A stretch of 64,000 nucleotides of DNA from Pristionchus mayeri. Lineage: Eukaryota > Nematoda > Chromadorea > Rhabditida > Neodiplogasteridae. Below the pieces are notes generated by a model, which saw only the letters and a program-made list of their open reading frames with translations, had not been told where the DNA came from and ran no database searches. Where the stretch lies: positions 38,094,907 to 38,158,906 of the forward strand of contig BTRK01000004.1 in assembly GCA_036245805.1 (NCBI GenBank), in the 5' to 3' direction. The position numbers were made by a program, and so were the translations under genes. This document shows, piece by piece, positions 1-12,180 of this stretch; position 1 is the stretch's first letter; each line of letters starts with the position of its first letter.

Positions 1-303
1 GGCGATAATATCTTCCAGGCTACCGTACCCGTAAAGTGAGGAAAGGGGCGGGGCTAATATAACACGCATCTTCTGAGAGAATGCGTGAAAACTGACCCCC
101 TGAGGAACTAGGAGCCGAAAGTTTGAGCAATATCCAAGAGATATTTATGCTAGAGTATATTGGACATGAGTAAACTTTTGGCGTTGGCCATTATCCAAGA
201 ACCGGCTTTTAGGCATTTTCGGGTTCCTCACCCGGCCCTGCCGTATATCGTCTCCCAGATGTGCTACAATGCAGGCATTGGGCTCAAAATGTGCGGAAAA
301 TTA

Positions 304-665
304 TTAGGTTGAACAGAAAGTCTTTATAAACTGTTTTGCTAGATCACTGCTCAGTGCACGAGACCTTTGGCGTTCCCTCGCCTCTAGTGAATAACACATG
401 ACAAAGGGACTATGTGGTCAACAACTCCCCATTCCACGCCTTTCATTCTGCCACTAGTAAGACCACGATGTTTGTTCCCACGGCCTTGCACATCCGCAAC
501 GTTCTGTTATTCGTATTCCTCTCTCACACTACAATGAAGGAATAGGAACGTCAGTTGGCTGAAGTGTACGATTCATATGCCACTCACTACCAGGCCATGC
601 GCAATTGGTACCAACTCTTCGAGAAGGGGGACTTTTCCATGGATGATCATGACCGGTCTGGGAGC
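304..665 (+). mobile_element. Mariner 5' fragment
   Basis: It is nearly identical to the first 360 bases of the complete element at 1603, including the terminal TTAGGTTGAACAG, and is preceded by TA at 302-303. The match stops abruptly after the segment coding for the DRSGR motif, at about 665. Its outer end and the outer 3' end of the full element at 2838 together bound the whole block 304-2838 inside palindrome A. Confidence 0.85.
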
Positions 666-1159
666 TCGTTAACTTTCTCCACGTGCGCGCACTTGTTTAT
701 GAACTTATGAGCGATGAAACTATGAACTCAATTTCAATCTTGTCTACTAACCTGTATCGATGCCAATTACATTTGAACTATGGGAGTAATGCACATAACT
801 TGTTACTCATGGATTATCCAATTCGCATTCTTCTTTCCTATCCAGTTCGCCGTCCAATTTAATGTGACTAACGTGAATGGAGATATTATGTACCCTTATT
901 CTTATTGAATTATCTTATTGAAATCAAATTAATGTTATTGAAATCAAATGTATAGTTTTCATGTCTCATGTAACGTTCACAAAAGTTATCCGTTTCAGTG
1001 AAAGTAAGCTGATCGTATACAAACGTTCTCTCAAACGATGTACCGAAACAAGGTTACGGAAATAAAAGTCAGATTTTTCTTGTTCATTTTTCAAGTTATT
1101 GAGATTATTCAAAGAAGGTGTGATCCGTATGCATTTCCATTGTATTAACAGCTTCTCAG

Positions 1160-1590
1160 TTGAACAACTGGATGTCCAACCCGGACGACCACGAGCTTCT
1201 CCGCAGTACGTGGTCCGACGACTTCGAAGTCCAGTTCGACATCGGATCGAGAATCTATATGTCAGTACTTCAATAATGCAGTGGACTCAGGTCCCTCTAT
1301 TTCAATCCGCAATATAATGAAAGATGGACTGTCTTCTTAGTGCCTAGACGTTTACTTCAACCTGTTCGAACTTCGTTTTGCTATTGCACATCTTTTTTTC
1401 AATTTCGAAAGTGAACGCCTAAAATCGCAAGTAATAAACAGTACTTCATTCTCTGCAGGCATTTGTTCGATGGCCCACACGGCGCCGCGGCAAGATCACT
1501 CTTCCCCTGGATCGCCCAATATGAAGCGCAAGGAATCGACATTTCCGAAGCGAGCGAGTTCAAGATCCAGGCACTCAGACTCATCCAGGT
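1160..1590 (+). pseudogene. Globin gene fragment (two exons)
   Basis: Two exons with good splice sites are visible: 1160-1260 (acceptor TTCTCAG, donor GTCAGT) and about 1460-1590 (acceptor CTCTGCAG, donor GTACTT). They join in phase, the split codon giving Met. The joined reading has the nematode globin order: ELLRSTW with a helix-A tryptophan, then DIGSRIYMHLF, then ARSLFPWI, whose Phe is at the CD1 position, then SEFKIQALRLIQ. The distal-helix and F-helix exons are missing, because a mariner starts 13 bp after the second donor. Globins bind haem. This piece ends before the proximal histidine, so it cannot make a working globin. It lies between a mariner 5' fragment and a complete mariner, so it was probably carried or trapped there. 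The globin call rests on motif pattern only. Confidence 0.6.
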
Positions 1591-1602
1591 ACTTCACAAA
1601 TA

Positions 1603-2838
1603 TTAGGTTGAACAGAAAGTCTTTATAAACTGTTTTGCTAGATCACTGCTCAGTGCACGAGACCTTTGGTGTTCCCTCGCCTCTAGTGAATAACACATGA
1701 CAAAGGGACTATGTGGTCAACAACTCCCCATTCCACGCCTTTCATTCTGCCACTAGTAAGACCACGATGTTTGTTCCCACGGCCTTGCACATCCGCAACG
1801 TTCTGTTATTCGTATTCCTCTCTCACACTACAATGAAGGAATAGGAACGTCAGTTGGCTGAAGTGTACGATTCATATGCCACTCACTACCAGGCCATGCG
1901 CAATTGGTACCAACTCTTCGAGAAGGGGGACTTTTCCATGGATGATCATGACCGGTCTGGGAGGCCACCCGAGCTGGATTTGGATGCGCTACGGATCGTA
2001 GTGGAATTGGATCCTTCCCAAATACCCGCGACATGGCAGCCACACTTGGGGTATCGCAAAGCACCATCGTAAAATGATTGGTCTCCATTGGCAAGAAGAA
2101 GAAGCTAGGCCGTTTCATACCCCACAAATTGACCCAACCGTGTCGACGATTCCCTTTCTCTACTCACTCTTCACGCTGGAGATCGATGGTTGGACCGTCT
2201 CATAACATGGGTCGAGAAGTGGGTCTGCTTTGAGAATCACCATAGGAGGGCACAGTGGGTAGATGCCAATGAGACCCCACAGGACGTCGCAAAGCATGAC
2301 CTTCACCCTATGAAAATCTTGCTCTCTGCCTGGTGGGGAGTGGATGGCCCGATTTACTGGGAGCTCCTACCCGAGAAGCGGATAATTACTGGATATGTCT
2401 ACACTAAACAACTACGGAATCTCAAGAAGAAATTCGCACAATCTGCCCTGAACGGCAAGAAAGTGTACTATCAACACGATAACGCCCGACCCCATGTTCC
2501 ACGGCAGGTTAAGCAGGAGCTGTCCAAATATGGCTGGATGGTTCTCCCTCATACACCGTATTCTCCTGACTTGGCCCCTTTGTATTATTGGTTGTTCTCG
2601 GATCTGACCCGTCATCTCGATCAGAGATCCTTCACTTCCCGTGGGGCGATCGAGGCCGCACTCAAGCAATATTTTGATTCGCGCCGAGATGGGTTCTATA
2701 AGGAGGGAATCCATAAGTTGCCTGAACGTTGGAGATTTGTCGTAGATAACAATGGTGCATACGTTTGATTTCGCTGTTGCGCTTTATTGTCAGAAGAAGG
2801 GAAATAAAAAGTTTATAAAGACTTTCTGTTCAACCTAA
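1603..2838 (+). mobile_element. Mariner element, inactive copy
   Basis: About 30-bp terminal inverted repeats start TTAGGTTGAACAG and end CTGTTCAACCTAA, flanked by TA at 1601-1602 and 2839-2840. The length of 1236 bp is typical of mariner. The transposase is in two pieces: about 1854-2072, with the HTH-adjacent DRSGRPPE motif, and 2190-2768 in another frame. Confidence 0.92.
1854..2768 (+). pseudogene. Mariner transposase, catalytically dead
   Basis: The N-terminal part is 1854-2072 and the catalytic part 2190-2768, which are out of frame with each other. In the DD34D catalytic domain the first Asp, normally in a DEKW context, is replaced (TWVEKWV). The second is present in QHDNARPH. The third, normally after SPDLAP, is replaced by Tyr (SPDLAPLYYW). 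With two of three metal-binding residues lost and a frameshift, this copy cannot supply transposase. Confidence 0.9.
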
Positions 2839-4516
2839 TATTTCAAACAACTTTCATGTTAGCATCAGTTGGTCCGACTGCTTATGTGATGAAAAACATG
2901 AAAGAGTAGATGCAAAAGTACAAAATAATGTATACTGGATCCGTAACCCCCCTGTTACCCAGATTTTTATTTCATATTTGAAATCTACAATATCGATTTA
3001 GTCTAGAAAAAATTTGGTTCGATAGCTGCAGGGGTTGGGTAAGGTTTTATAAGGCTTCGAAATGACGAAATTCAGAACTTCGAGATAATTCGGATCATAC
3101 ATATTCATATTTAAAGCGAAAACAGATAAATTTTGTACAGTTTCCGACTATTCTAATATGAGGGAGTGTGATAACGCTGAAAAACGCCGATTTTATTTTT
3201 ATTTCTAAAAATTCGATTTTCACGGTCTCTAAAATCTCAAGTTTGCGTGTTGCTATTCAAATATTCGAATTCTATTTTCAATTTTCGTACCAATTCGTAC
3301 AGTATCTACCGCCATGAGTTAGATAGGTGCCACAATGGTTCCCAAATAACAGTATTGGCAGATATATTAGTGCCTGAAAACGCTGTTTTGACAGTTTCTC
3401 CTGCGAAATATATTTCACTATGGAATCCTTTTGGCTAAAATTGAGCGGATTTTTATTGAGTAATGTGTTCTTTGTCAAAATCTGTCGATTGGAACTCATT
3501 ACAGTTATTCATGCTGTTTTTTCAAAAATTTCGATTTTCTCCATGGTGAAAATTTTTATTTTTTTAGATCATCAAAATATAAAAGTTTTCTTGCATTTTC
3601 TGATCACGCTATATGCGAAGATTCTCCAACACCATACATTACTCAATATTTTGCCCAAACATGATTTTTTTCTGAATAATTATATTTTTATACTCTCAAA
3701 GCAGGGTTTTCAGGCACTGATATCTCCGTCAATACTGTTATTTAGGAACCATTGTGGTACCTATCTAACTTATGGCGGTACATATTGTACGATTTGGTAC
3801 AAAAATTGAAAATTGAATTCGAAGATTTGAAGTTAGCAACACGCAAAGCTGATATTTTAGAGACCGTGAAAATCGAATTTTTAGAAATGAATGAACCTCG
3901 GCGTTTTTCAGCGTTATCAGAATCCTTCATATTAGAATATTCGGAACTGTCCAAAATTGATCTGTTTTCGCTTTAAATATGAATATTTATGATCCGAATT
4001 ATCTCGAAGTTCTGAATTTCTTCAATTCGAAGCCTTATAAAACCTTACCCAACCCCTGCAGCTATCGAACCAAATTTTTTCTAGACTAAATCGATATTGT
4101 AGATTTCAAATATGAAATAAAAATCTGGGTAACAGGGGGGTTACGGATCCAGTATACATTATTTTGTACTTTTGCATCTACTCTTTCATGTTTTTCATCA
4201 CATAAGCAAAGTCGGACCAACTGATGCTAACATGAAAGTTGTTTGAAATAATTTTCCGCACATTTTGAGCCCAATGCCTGCATTGTAGCACATCTGGGAG
4301 ACGATATACGGCAGGGCCGGGTGAGGAACCCGAAAATGCCTAAAAGCCGGTTCTTGGAAAATGGCCAACGCCAAAAGTTTACTCATGTCCAATATACTCT
4401 AGCATAAATATCTCTTGGATATTGCTCAAACTTTCGGCTCCTAGTTCCTCAGGGGGTCAGTTTTCATGCATTCTCTCAGAAGATGCGTGTTATATTAGCC
4501 CCGCCCCTTTCCTCAC

Positions 4517-5283
4517 TTTACGGGTACGGTAGCCTGGAAGATATTATCGCCGCGATCAGTGGACTGGAAGTAGCCGAACTCGGTGCACGTCTGCCAGGTC
4601 CACAGGCGGCCCGTGTCTGCGAATTGGAGTAATGAGTGGTGTGCATATTAGTAATCGTCGTATGTTATAATTTCAACAGCGTTTGATTAATGGTGTGTCG
4701 GCTAGTATACGTCGGGCAACTCACAGTCCGTGTAATCATTATAATCAGTCTTGAAAAAAACGATCACATACCGAGGTCGTTCCTGAAATTGCAAACTGCT
4801 TGGCGAGGTCAGCCAATGCCTGTACAGGATCGTATCCGTCGGGATGGTTCGTGAATTCCTCAAAACATATTTTCACATTTGTGAATTACATGTGCACGTT
4901 TCGGACATTGTAAATGTATGTTTTGTTTTGTTTTGCCCAATCGATACGAACAATGGACTGAGATCGTTTAGGGCGCTAGTAATTTCAATAAATGCTGAAA
5001 CATATTTGCAACGTTAGTAAAAAAAATTGGAATTTCATATTTGTTTTAGAAATTTTGAGAATTCAGCTCGGATTTAACGTTCACTGACGTCACAGAGCTC
5101 ATCAACGGGCATCGGGTCCGCATACTGCGAGGAGCCCTCGAACGCGTCCTGCAACGATTTACAAATTTTCATAATAGACGTACCGTAATAAATTATCGAT
5201 TTTTACTTACGATAACGTAGGTAAAGAATTTGACGATGTCGTTGTCTTGCAGAACGTCGTATTCGGCAAGTTTCGGCTTGATT
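4517..5283 (-). pseudogene. S28 serine carboxypeptidase fragment
   Basis: Exons on the minus strand are 5283-5211, 5148-5089, 4858-4772, a short one near 4744-4718, and 4616-4517. Three of them have exactly the lengths of exons 11, 12 and 15 of the two-domain S28 gene at 27854-36295 (73, 60 and 100 nt). They keep open frames and the family's [13 protein letters not shown] motif. No exon for the nucleophile Ser, the N-terminus, or the C-terminal Asp and His is found nearby. The 3' end runs directly into palindrome A. This is a partial gene copy made by duplication. It has no complete catalytic triad and is unlikely to be functional. Confidence 0.8.
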
Positions 5284-5289
5284 CTACAA

Positions 5290-7040
5290 TTTTGTTTTTT
5301 ACTCTAATAGCACTGATTATCGTATTATAGCACAATTTTAAGATTTCTTTATAACTAACGGGAACATTGCATCCAAGGAGTCACGCCCCTCCTTTCGAGT
5401 TGATTCCCGCTTTGAGCTGAAGAGTGTTTGAACTTTAATTTCGCGTGAAACCATTTAATTATAACCTGAGCATAGCAGGCAGGATTGGGCGTCTACCGTG
5501 GTGATCAGGGCCTGTCGAATGATGCATAAAAACAATTCGAGCATCCTCTCTTCCAAAATAGTCTACATTTCAACATACCCGTGTATAAACTATTCAAATG
5601 GTCAAAGAAGAATAAGGAAAGCTAGCAAACCACAGCCAACAGTAGAGTGATGCGTCTCATCTTCCGAGTAGGTCTACCTTAAAATGTGACAAGGAATGAA
5701 AATGCAATACATGATTCCTAGATACATCGGGAAATTTGGGTCATCGTTTTATCGGAAACCGTAGGGAAGTGACTACCCACTGCAAACGTTTCCCTTATAT
5801 AAATGCCTTCCTTTTCTTCATACCGACTTCACACCTTCTTATCGCTTCCTCACATTCATTCGTTGTTGCAACGTTATCGTAGCAATAGTTTTACTCTCTC
5901 CGAACCCCATACTCGCTCATCGGGAAGAGAGACAAGAGAGCATGCAATTCGATGAAAGCCAGATCATTACTACGTAACGCCGCGCTTCATCATGATCGTT
6001 GTAGCGTTTTCTGACAAATTAATCACTTCCAATCATGATTTTACTACGCAAATGTATGACTAGGACTTTAAAAAAGTTTAGCGTACTGAAATCAGTTGTA
6101 TAACCAACCGATCCTTCCTACTGAATTGGTCACATTTTATCACGTATCGGTACATCTTGAAGGCGCTTGAAGCGTCTTAATCTTTCCATATAGGCGTGGC
6201 GGAACACGCAGAGACTCTGATAAGACATTGCCAATACAGAAAAGATCAATCGAGAGCTCAAGCTGTGTATCGCTAAGACGATTCTAGCTGCTATTGAATA
6301 CATGTAATTGAAGAACATAATGATCAGAACAATTGTGTAACACAATAGTTTTGCTAAATACAAAGTATTGTATACATATATATCTTCTGTAATGAGCATA
6401 CGTTTGTTGAACTAAGCTAGATGGAAATTGTGAGTGGCGTGATCTGCATTGACGGAGTAAACTTTTTTTCCAATCGTAGAGGATGGAGAATGTCAGGAAG
6501 ACCGGCATTTCTCGCTGATGGAAAATTTCGGCATAGAAACGGAAAAAAAATTGCTACAACTGTTGTTGACTCAATGCGAAAAATGAAAGGCTGTGATGGT
6601 TAGTTCGACTTTTTGAACGAGACATGGCGGGATCGAAAGGTGATTCAATTCTAAGAACTTCTACTTTTCATATCTGCTGAATTTATTAATTTTCACAAAA
6701 TCAAATACAATATAATTGCGCCACCAATAGTAGTCGACCGGTTGTCCGGCAATTGGACCCCGTCAGAATACAATTCGCACTCTCGTTTCACGCGACCAAC
6801 TTTGTATGCCACTAGATGCATCAAAGAATACGGAAAAGTTAATAGACAAAAGTATGATCAATGTGTAGTATGAAATACAAAAAATAAATATATCGACGAA
6901 AAATGTATTAAATGGATTGTCGAACGGATACGTTTTCCCATGATAATTCGGTCTCCCTGGATTTGTGTTTCACAAAGAGCTGGCCATGTCTTTGACCGAA
7001 AAAATCGATACTGTCAGCTGAAATATGAATTGTTTTTGTT
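5290..7040. other. Intergenic, no gene seen
   Basis: No exon with family similarity or consistent splice sites was found. About 6585-6690 is a half copy of the short palindromic element at 12925-13240. The stretch 6230-6300 weakly resembles 11430-11500, the corresponding flank downstream of F-box copy B. Confidence 0.5.
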
Positions 7041-7044
7041 TGCG

Positions 7045-10000
7045 TTATTTTGCAATTAAATTTCCCTTACTTTTGACCAAATGTCCGTTGTCCTCATAGT
7101 CGAAATCTCTTACAAAGGGCTCCATATCTGCACGGAACCAGATATTCTTCCCAAGGCGGGGCAAGTGCTGAAAGTAAATATTTTTGTATTTAAAACGCAT
7201 TTTCTGTATTAGTGGGACAGTCACATATAGTGGGTGTCACAATGCTTCAAAATGATCGTATCGAGCTGTAACTTGGAGGAGGTAACGTACAGTACCGTCC
7301 AACAGTCATTGGACACTTTTTGAATCTGTTCTAGCTTATTGCCCAGGTGAGGGATCATTCTAGCGCTAAGGTGTTACGTACAACATTCACCGGAGATTAT
7401 GATCATGATATAGGGGTATGACGAAATTGCTTAGTTATTGCGTAGCGATGACGCAATCAAATAATACTTTTTCAAAACGGCATTATTCTTACATAGATTT
7501 TTTTCCGGTTCGCCATACTTTTTGAGATTGGAGATGTGACCGAGGCCTACCCAGAAAAGAAATTTGATGTTGCTGCTCGGTCGCACATTGGCTTCAGCCT
7601 TGCTGCAAAATCGAGGCCAACAATTCAGATATCGGCTCCTAGTTGAGCTAGAGACCGGTTCAAGGCATCAAAATGATCGTCATCGCGAATCCAGGATATC
7701 ATGAGAATATGAAAATGATATCTTGAAATTTACCCTCGGGGCATGAAAAAAAAACATTTTTACATTTTTTTTGCATGATCATTGTTTGGACATTCAGAAC
7801 TTTCTGAAAAATTTGTTTAAAAATCTGGCTTTTGTACAGGAATGTTCAGCATGTATTGAAGAACTGATTGCCAACTTTTTAGAGCGATTGGTTATCTTTC
7901 GCGCCCTTGGCGATCGTTTATCGGAAGCATACTACGTCTTAGATTGCGAGACCACGCCCCTTTGGGCGGACGACGAGAATGCGTAAACAGGAGGGGGGGG
8001 GGGGTGACAAAACGTATCTAATCAGTATCTAATCAGGGTGGTGTAGTGTCATGCTGATAACAATGCAACAACTGCCAAGGCCCTACTTCGAATCCCGAGG
8101 GAGCTGCGAATTGTTTACGTTTTGTCGGTTCACGTTTTGACACCCTCCCCGTAAACAGGGTGTTTTCAAACCGAGTATACCTCCGATAAACGATCGCCAA
8201 GGGCGCGAAAGAAAACCAATCGCTCTAAAAAGTTGGGAATCAGTTCTTCAATACATTTTGAACATTCCAGTACAAAAGCCAGATTTTTACACATTTTTCA
8301 GAAAGTTCTGAATGTCCAAACAATGATCATGCAAAAAAAATGTAAAAATGTTTTTTTTTCATGCCCCGAGGGTAAATTTCAAGATATCATTTTCATATTC
8401 TCATGATATCAAGGAATCAAAATGATGACGATCATTTTGATTCCTTGAACCCGTCTCGAGCTCAACTAGGAGCCGATATCTGAATTTTTGGCCTCGATTT
8501 TGCAGCAAGGCTGAAGCCAATGTGCGACCGAGCAGCAACATCAAATTTCTTTTCTGGGTAGGCCTCGGTCACATCTCCAATGTCAAAAAGTATGGCGAGC
8601 GGGAAAAAATCTATGTAAGAATAATGCCGCTTTGAAAAAGTATTATTTGATTGCGTCATCGCTACGCAATAACTAGGCAATTTCGTCATACCCCTATATC
8701 ATGATCATAATCTCCGGTGAATGTTGTACGTAACACCTTAGCGCTAGAATGATCTCTCACCTGGGCAATAAGCTACAACAGATTCAAAAAGTGTCCAATG
8801 ACTGTTGGACGGTACTGTATATGAGTTGGGAATACCTCCACATAAAAAGTAGGTCAATAGCTCAACTTTTTCACCTACCTAGAAAAATCAAAGATACGGC
8901 CACATGTTATATACCATTCGAAAGAGCATCAAAAGTTATGCATAAATCTCGCATTTCATCGAGTTTCATTTTTATTGACGTCCTTTGTGCATGACAACGT
9001 AAATATTTTTAAGGTTTTTGATTTTTAAAGATGCAAAGATGTCATTTCCTATTTCCAATTTTATGACCAGTATATGCGCCGTGAATTTTTACATAAGAAA
9101 ACTATTTTCAACTTAAGTAATTCGTTCCTCCTAGTAGTCATTTCATGCATTTTCTACCAAAATATATCACCGTGGGTTCGAATCTAACAACTTTAAAATA
9201 TGTTTCAGTGACTATTTACAATTGTCTAATCAGCCAATTGTTAAATATTCACTGGAACATATCTAAAACAATCCACCATCATCCAACTCTCTCTCATTTC
9301 CCGTCTCGCTCCGGAAAGCGCGGTCGGTCAGACGCACATGATTTTTGTTAGAAAATTCATGATATGACCACTAGGAGGAACGAGTTTCTTGAATTTGAAA
9401 ATTTTTCTCTTATGTAAATATTCACGGCGCATCTACTTGTCATAAAATTGGAAATAGGGAATGACATCTTTAAATCGATAAAAAATCAAAAACCTTAAAA
9501 CTTTTGACGTTTTCATGCACAGAGGACGTAAATTTGCATGAAATTCGATGAAAAGCGAGATGTATGCATAACTTTTGATGCTCTTTCGAATGGTATATAA
9601 CATGCGGCCGTATCTTTGATTTTCGTAGGTAGGTCAAAAAGTAGAGCTATTGACCTACTTTTTATGTGGAAGTATTCCCTACTCATATGCATTACCTCCT
9701 CCAAGTTACAGCTCGATACGATCATTTTGAAGCATTGTGCCACCTCTCTCCCATTCTTACAGAGAACGCGTTTTAATACGATTACCAGCAACGCGTCTCG
9801 AAACTGTGGAGTTGATTTTTTATCTTTAAATTTCAATAACACTATTTTCATTACTTGTCATGAGTTACTCCTAACAAGTAATGAGACGGACATTTATGAG
9901 ATGATCCACGGCTTCTCCTTGGATATCTGGATAGCAATTCGTGATGCCCAATTTGTCACATCTTCTAGACATCATTTCCACGAAAATAGGTGCCCACTCG

Positions 10001-11081
10001 AATCCGCACTTTCCGAAGAAATGCAACGAATCTTTATCCAAGTTTGAGGCTAACTGCTTGATGTGCAATGAACGGACATGCGAAGACAATTGAGTGAGAA
10101 ATCCCACTTAATTAATTATTTTGATAAACATTTGAATTAAATTGCTCACCTGGATCGGCTGCGGTCACATCCTTAACCTCAAGGCATAGTTTCGAAACTT
10201 TGTTATTGTTTATTAGGTCCATAAGCGCAGAGCTGTAAATCATAATGCATATTTAATAAGTCAAGCGTTCCGGACACGATGAAATTACTCACCATGATAC
10301 TGTAGATAACTCGGAAATTATAACACTCAGTTTGCGAAAATTTGAACCGCGGAGAAACTTGGAAACAAATTGAAATATCGACTCCTCACAGTGCGCATCT
10401 AAATCAATCTTCACTTTCCCGAATTTCCGTCCCACGCCATCTTTTAGAAGCTCAAAAAAATCCCAATCTTCGAAAATAGTGCACTTTATCGAATAGGTAT
10501 TCTGAACAATGGGATATTGTGTTACTGCAATGTTTTCAAAAATATTGTTCTTTTAAAAATCGGAAAATATGGATAATTGATCAAAATATTGTATGCCCTA
10601 CATACTGGAATCACCTGATAAAATATCCCTTCATTGCGTACAATGATTTTAGATGATAACTGACGCAGTTTGAGCCGCAATTCTAATAAATACGTGAATC
10701 GCTTACGGACGTAAATCTCTATTTCCATAATCTGATATTTGAATACATAAGGCTTCAAAATGTAAATGCATTACCTTGAAATTAAACTGTACTTCATCCA
10801 CCAAGGGAATGACAGCTCCTTGGAGCACAAACTCATCGACGAACGATTTTATTGTGCGGGAGGTCTAAAACGATATTTTTATTCCATATCGGTAATGAAC
10901 TGACCAATCGAATTTCGCGAACGAACTCGGGGGTTTTCTTGATTATTTCCCACATGAGTTCACGAGGCAAAACTTCAATGCGACTTTTACCACTTTCTGT
11001 ATTCAGAGGCACGCTTGAACATTTGAGAACATCCAAATGGATCCTTTCAGCTGGTTGATCTTTATCCGGAGGAGTGTACAT
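7045..11081 (-). CDS. F-box protein A
   Basis: Seven exons: 11081-10905, 10864-10775, 10731-10615, 10501-10293, 10232-10150, 10106-9892 and 7167-7045. They total 1014 nt and stay in frame, giving 337 aa. Residues about 37-75 form a nematode-type F-box (LPRELMWEII...EIRLTSRTIKSFVDEF). This domain normally binds Skp1 in an SCF ubiquitin ligase, while the rest of the protein selects the target. The remainder has alternating hydrophobic Leu-rich strands (LLELRLKLRQLS, RKLSVIISEL, KLCLEVKD), like the substrate-binding part of worm F-box proteins. A conserved Cys-poor block around FFGKCGFEWAPIFVEMM is shared with copies B and C. The start is the ATG directly before the F-box exon, at the same place as in B. 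The last intron is 2.7 kb, almost entirely palindrome B. Substrate unknown. F-box assignment is by motif. Confidence 0.8.
8034..8100 (+). other. tRNA-like A/B box module in palindrome loop
   Basis: An A-box-like TGGTGTAGTGT is followed about 36 bases later by TACTTCGAATCCC, close to the B-box consensus. It sits at the centre of the left part of palindrome B. It does not fold as a clear tRNA, so it is listed as a putative Pol III promoter relic. Confidence 0.45.
9126..9188 (+). other. tRNA-like A/B box module in palindrome loop
   Basis: A B-box match GGTTCGAATCT (9175-9185) lies downstream of an A-box-like CCTCCTAGTAGTCA. It is in the loop of the right part of palindrome B. The A-box match is weak. 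Confidence 0.4.
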
Positions 11082-11230
11082 TTCAGACTCTGAATTTTGG
11101 GATAATAATTAAGGTACGCTAAAAGCACACAATATATGTAGATTACAAATATAAACTTTAATCTTAAATTTATATCATGTAATTTATGAACGAAATGATC
11201 ATCAAATGAAGAGAGAGAGAGAGAGAACAA

Positions 11231-11275
11231 CGCGTTAACGCCATAGACGCGCGCCATGGCGTTGCGTGACGTCAG
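11231..11275 (-). promoter_or_regulatory. Conserved block upstream of F-box gene A
   Basis: On the minus strand this reads CACGCAAC, a short spacer, then GCGCGCGTCTAT and AACGC, about 150-190 bp before the ATG. The same arrangement occurs at the same distance upstream of paralog B (20058-20100), although the surrounding sequence has diverged. That suggests a shared promoter element. Confidence 0.45.
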
Positions 11276-11299
11276 AATTATTCGAATTGCGGGAAATTC

Positions 11300-12180
11300 T
11301 AAGAATTTGGACAAATTGTTAGGACATGTTCTCAAAAGTCAACTAAAAAAATGTTATTTCTAGAAATAAAATCGGCATAATATTTCTATATATGCGTAGA
11401 TGAAAACAAGCGTTACGACTCCGAAAAGGCATTGCCAGCAGATCAAAAGATTTAGAAAAGGCTCAAGCTGTGCATCGATAATCCGACAATACGATCGATT
11501 ATTATAATGTTAACTATGCAACTACGCCTCTTCTAAAGTTCCCTGAATATTTAGAAAATTATCCCATTTGGATGCAGCAAAATGCCTGCAAAATCATTCT
11601 CACTATTTTTCTATCAATCCGCAGACGAATAAATCTGATCCATCGTATGACCCAGCGCACTGGGCTACGGTAGGCTTTGGTTACTGTAGTATGGATGATT
11701 TCCATCCATCCTCCGATGAAATCATGAGTCTGACACAACATCTGCTCCAACGCCACTACGGGTTACGGTAGACGGACGGACAACGGTACACCATATTTTT
11801 GATCGTAAAATTTTTTCTTCTGAAAATTTCGGAAATCGTTTTAGTGTAATGACCTTGTATTTCCATTGCACAGAAACTATCAAAATCTCATTCGAATAGA
11901 GCCAGACACAAAAAGCTTATGCATGACACGGAATATATTGTTCATTCATTTATTTGATGCCAAATTGTATGATAAAACCAAGTATTACTTCCCAAAACGG
12001 AAAGATAAATGTCAAATTATTATTCATCCAATGGGAAAAATGGGAGATAAAATAAACAATTGATTAAATTTAACAATTCGAAAGAGGCTTCACACGATCT
12101 TGCTTGATGTCGATACGTGCTTCACCATAATCATGAATGCTTGATTGAAATGGTTGCTCCGGGCTGAAATTACCTTTGCA
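11300..12180. other. Intergenic between F-box copies A and B
   Basis: No gene recognised. A (GA)n run lies near 11209-11226. About 11430-11500 resembles the 3' flank of copy A near 6230-6300, so the duplicated unit probably included downstream sequence. Confidence 0.4.

Larger units (their letters stand above)
1..4553. repeat. Palindrome A, about 4.5 kb, interrupted
   Basis: The sequence at 1-301 is repeated in reverse complement at about 4250-4553, and 2841-3560 pairs with about 3570-4250. Together they form one long imperfect inverted repeat with its centre near 3560. The left arm is split by a mariner-bounded insertion (304-2838). The outer end of each arm contains the last bases of an S28 peptidase exon with its donor site: 1-35 on the plus strand, and the minus-strand copy ending at 4517. 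The palindrome may continue upstream, because the window starts inside matching sequence. Short ORFs in the arms are mirror images of each other and are not considered genes. Confidence 0.85.
7245..9745. repeat. Palindrome B, two nested inverted repeats
   Basis: It lies in intron 6 of F-box gene A. The outer sequence at about 7246-7290 pairs with about 9690-9745. Between them are two palindromes side by side: about 7290-8815 (centre near 8050) and about 8816-9690 (centre near 9245). The first belongs to the same family as 16430-17065 and 55130-56187, sharing segments such as AAAACGGCATTATTCTTA. Its apparent ORFs are mirror copies and are not genes. A G-run of about 14 lies near 7990. Confidence 0.85.

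Noticed and set aside
2412..2714. 100-codon minus-strand frame in the first mariner
   Set aside because: It is antisense to the transposase catalytic region.
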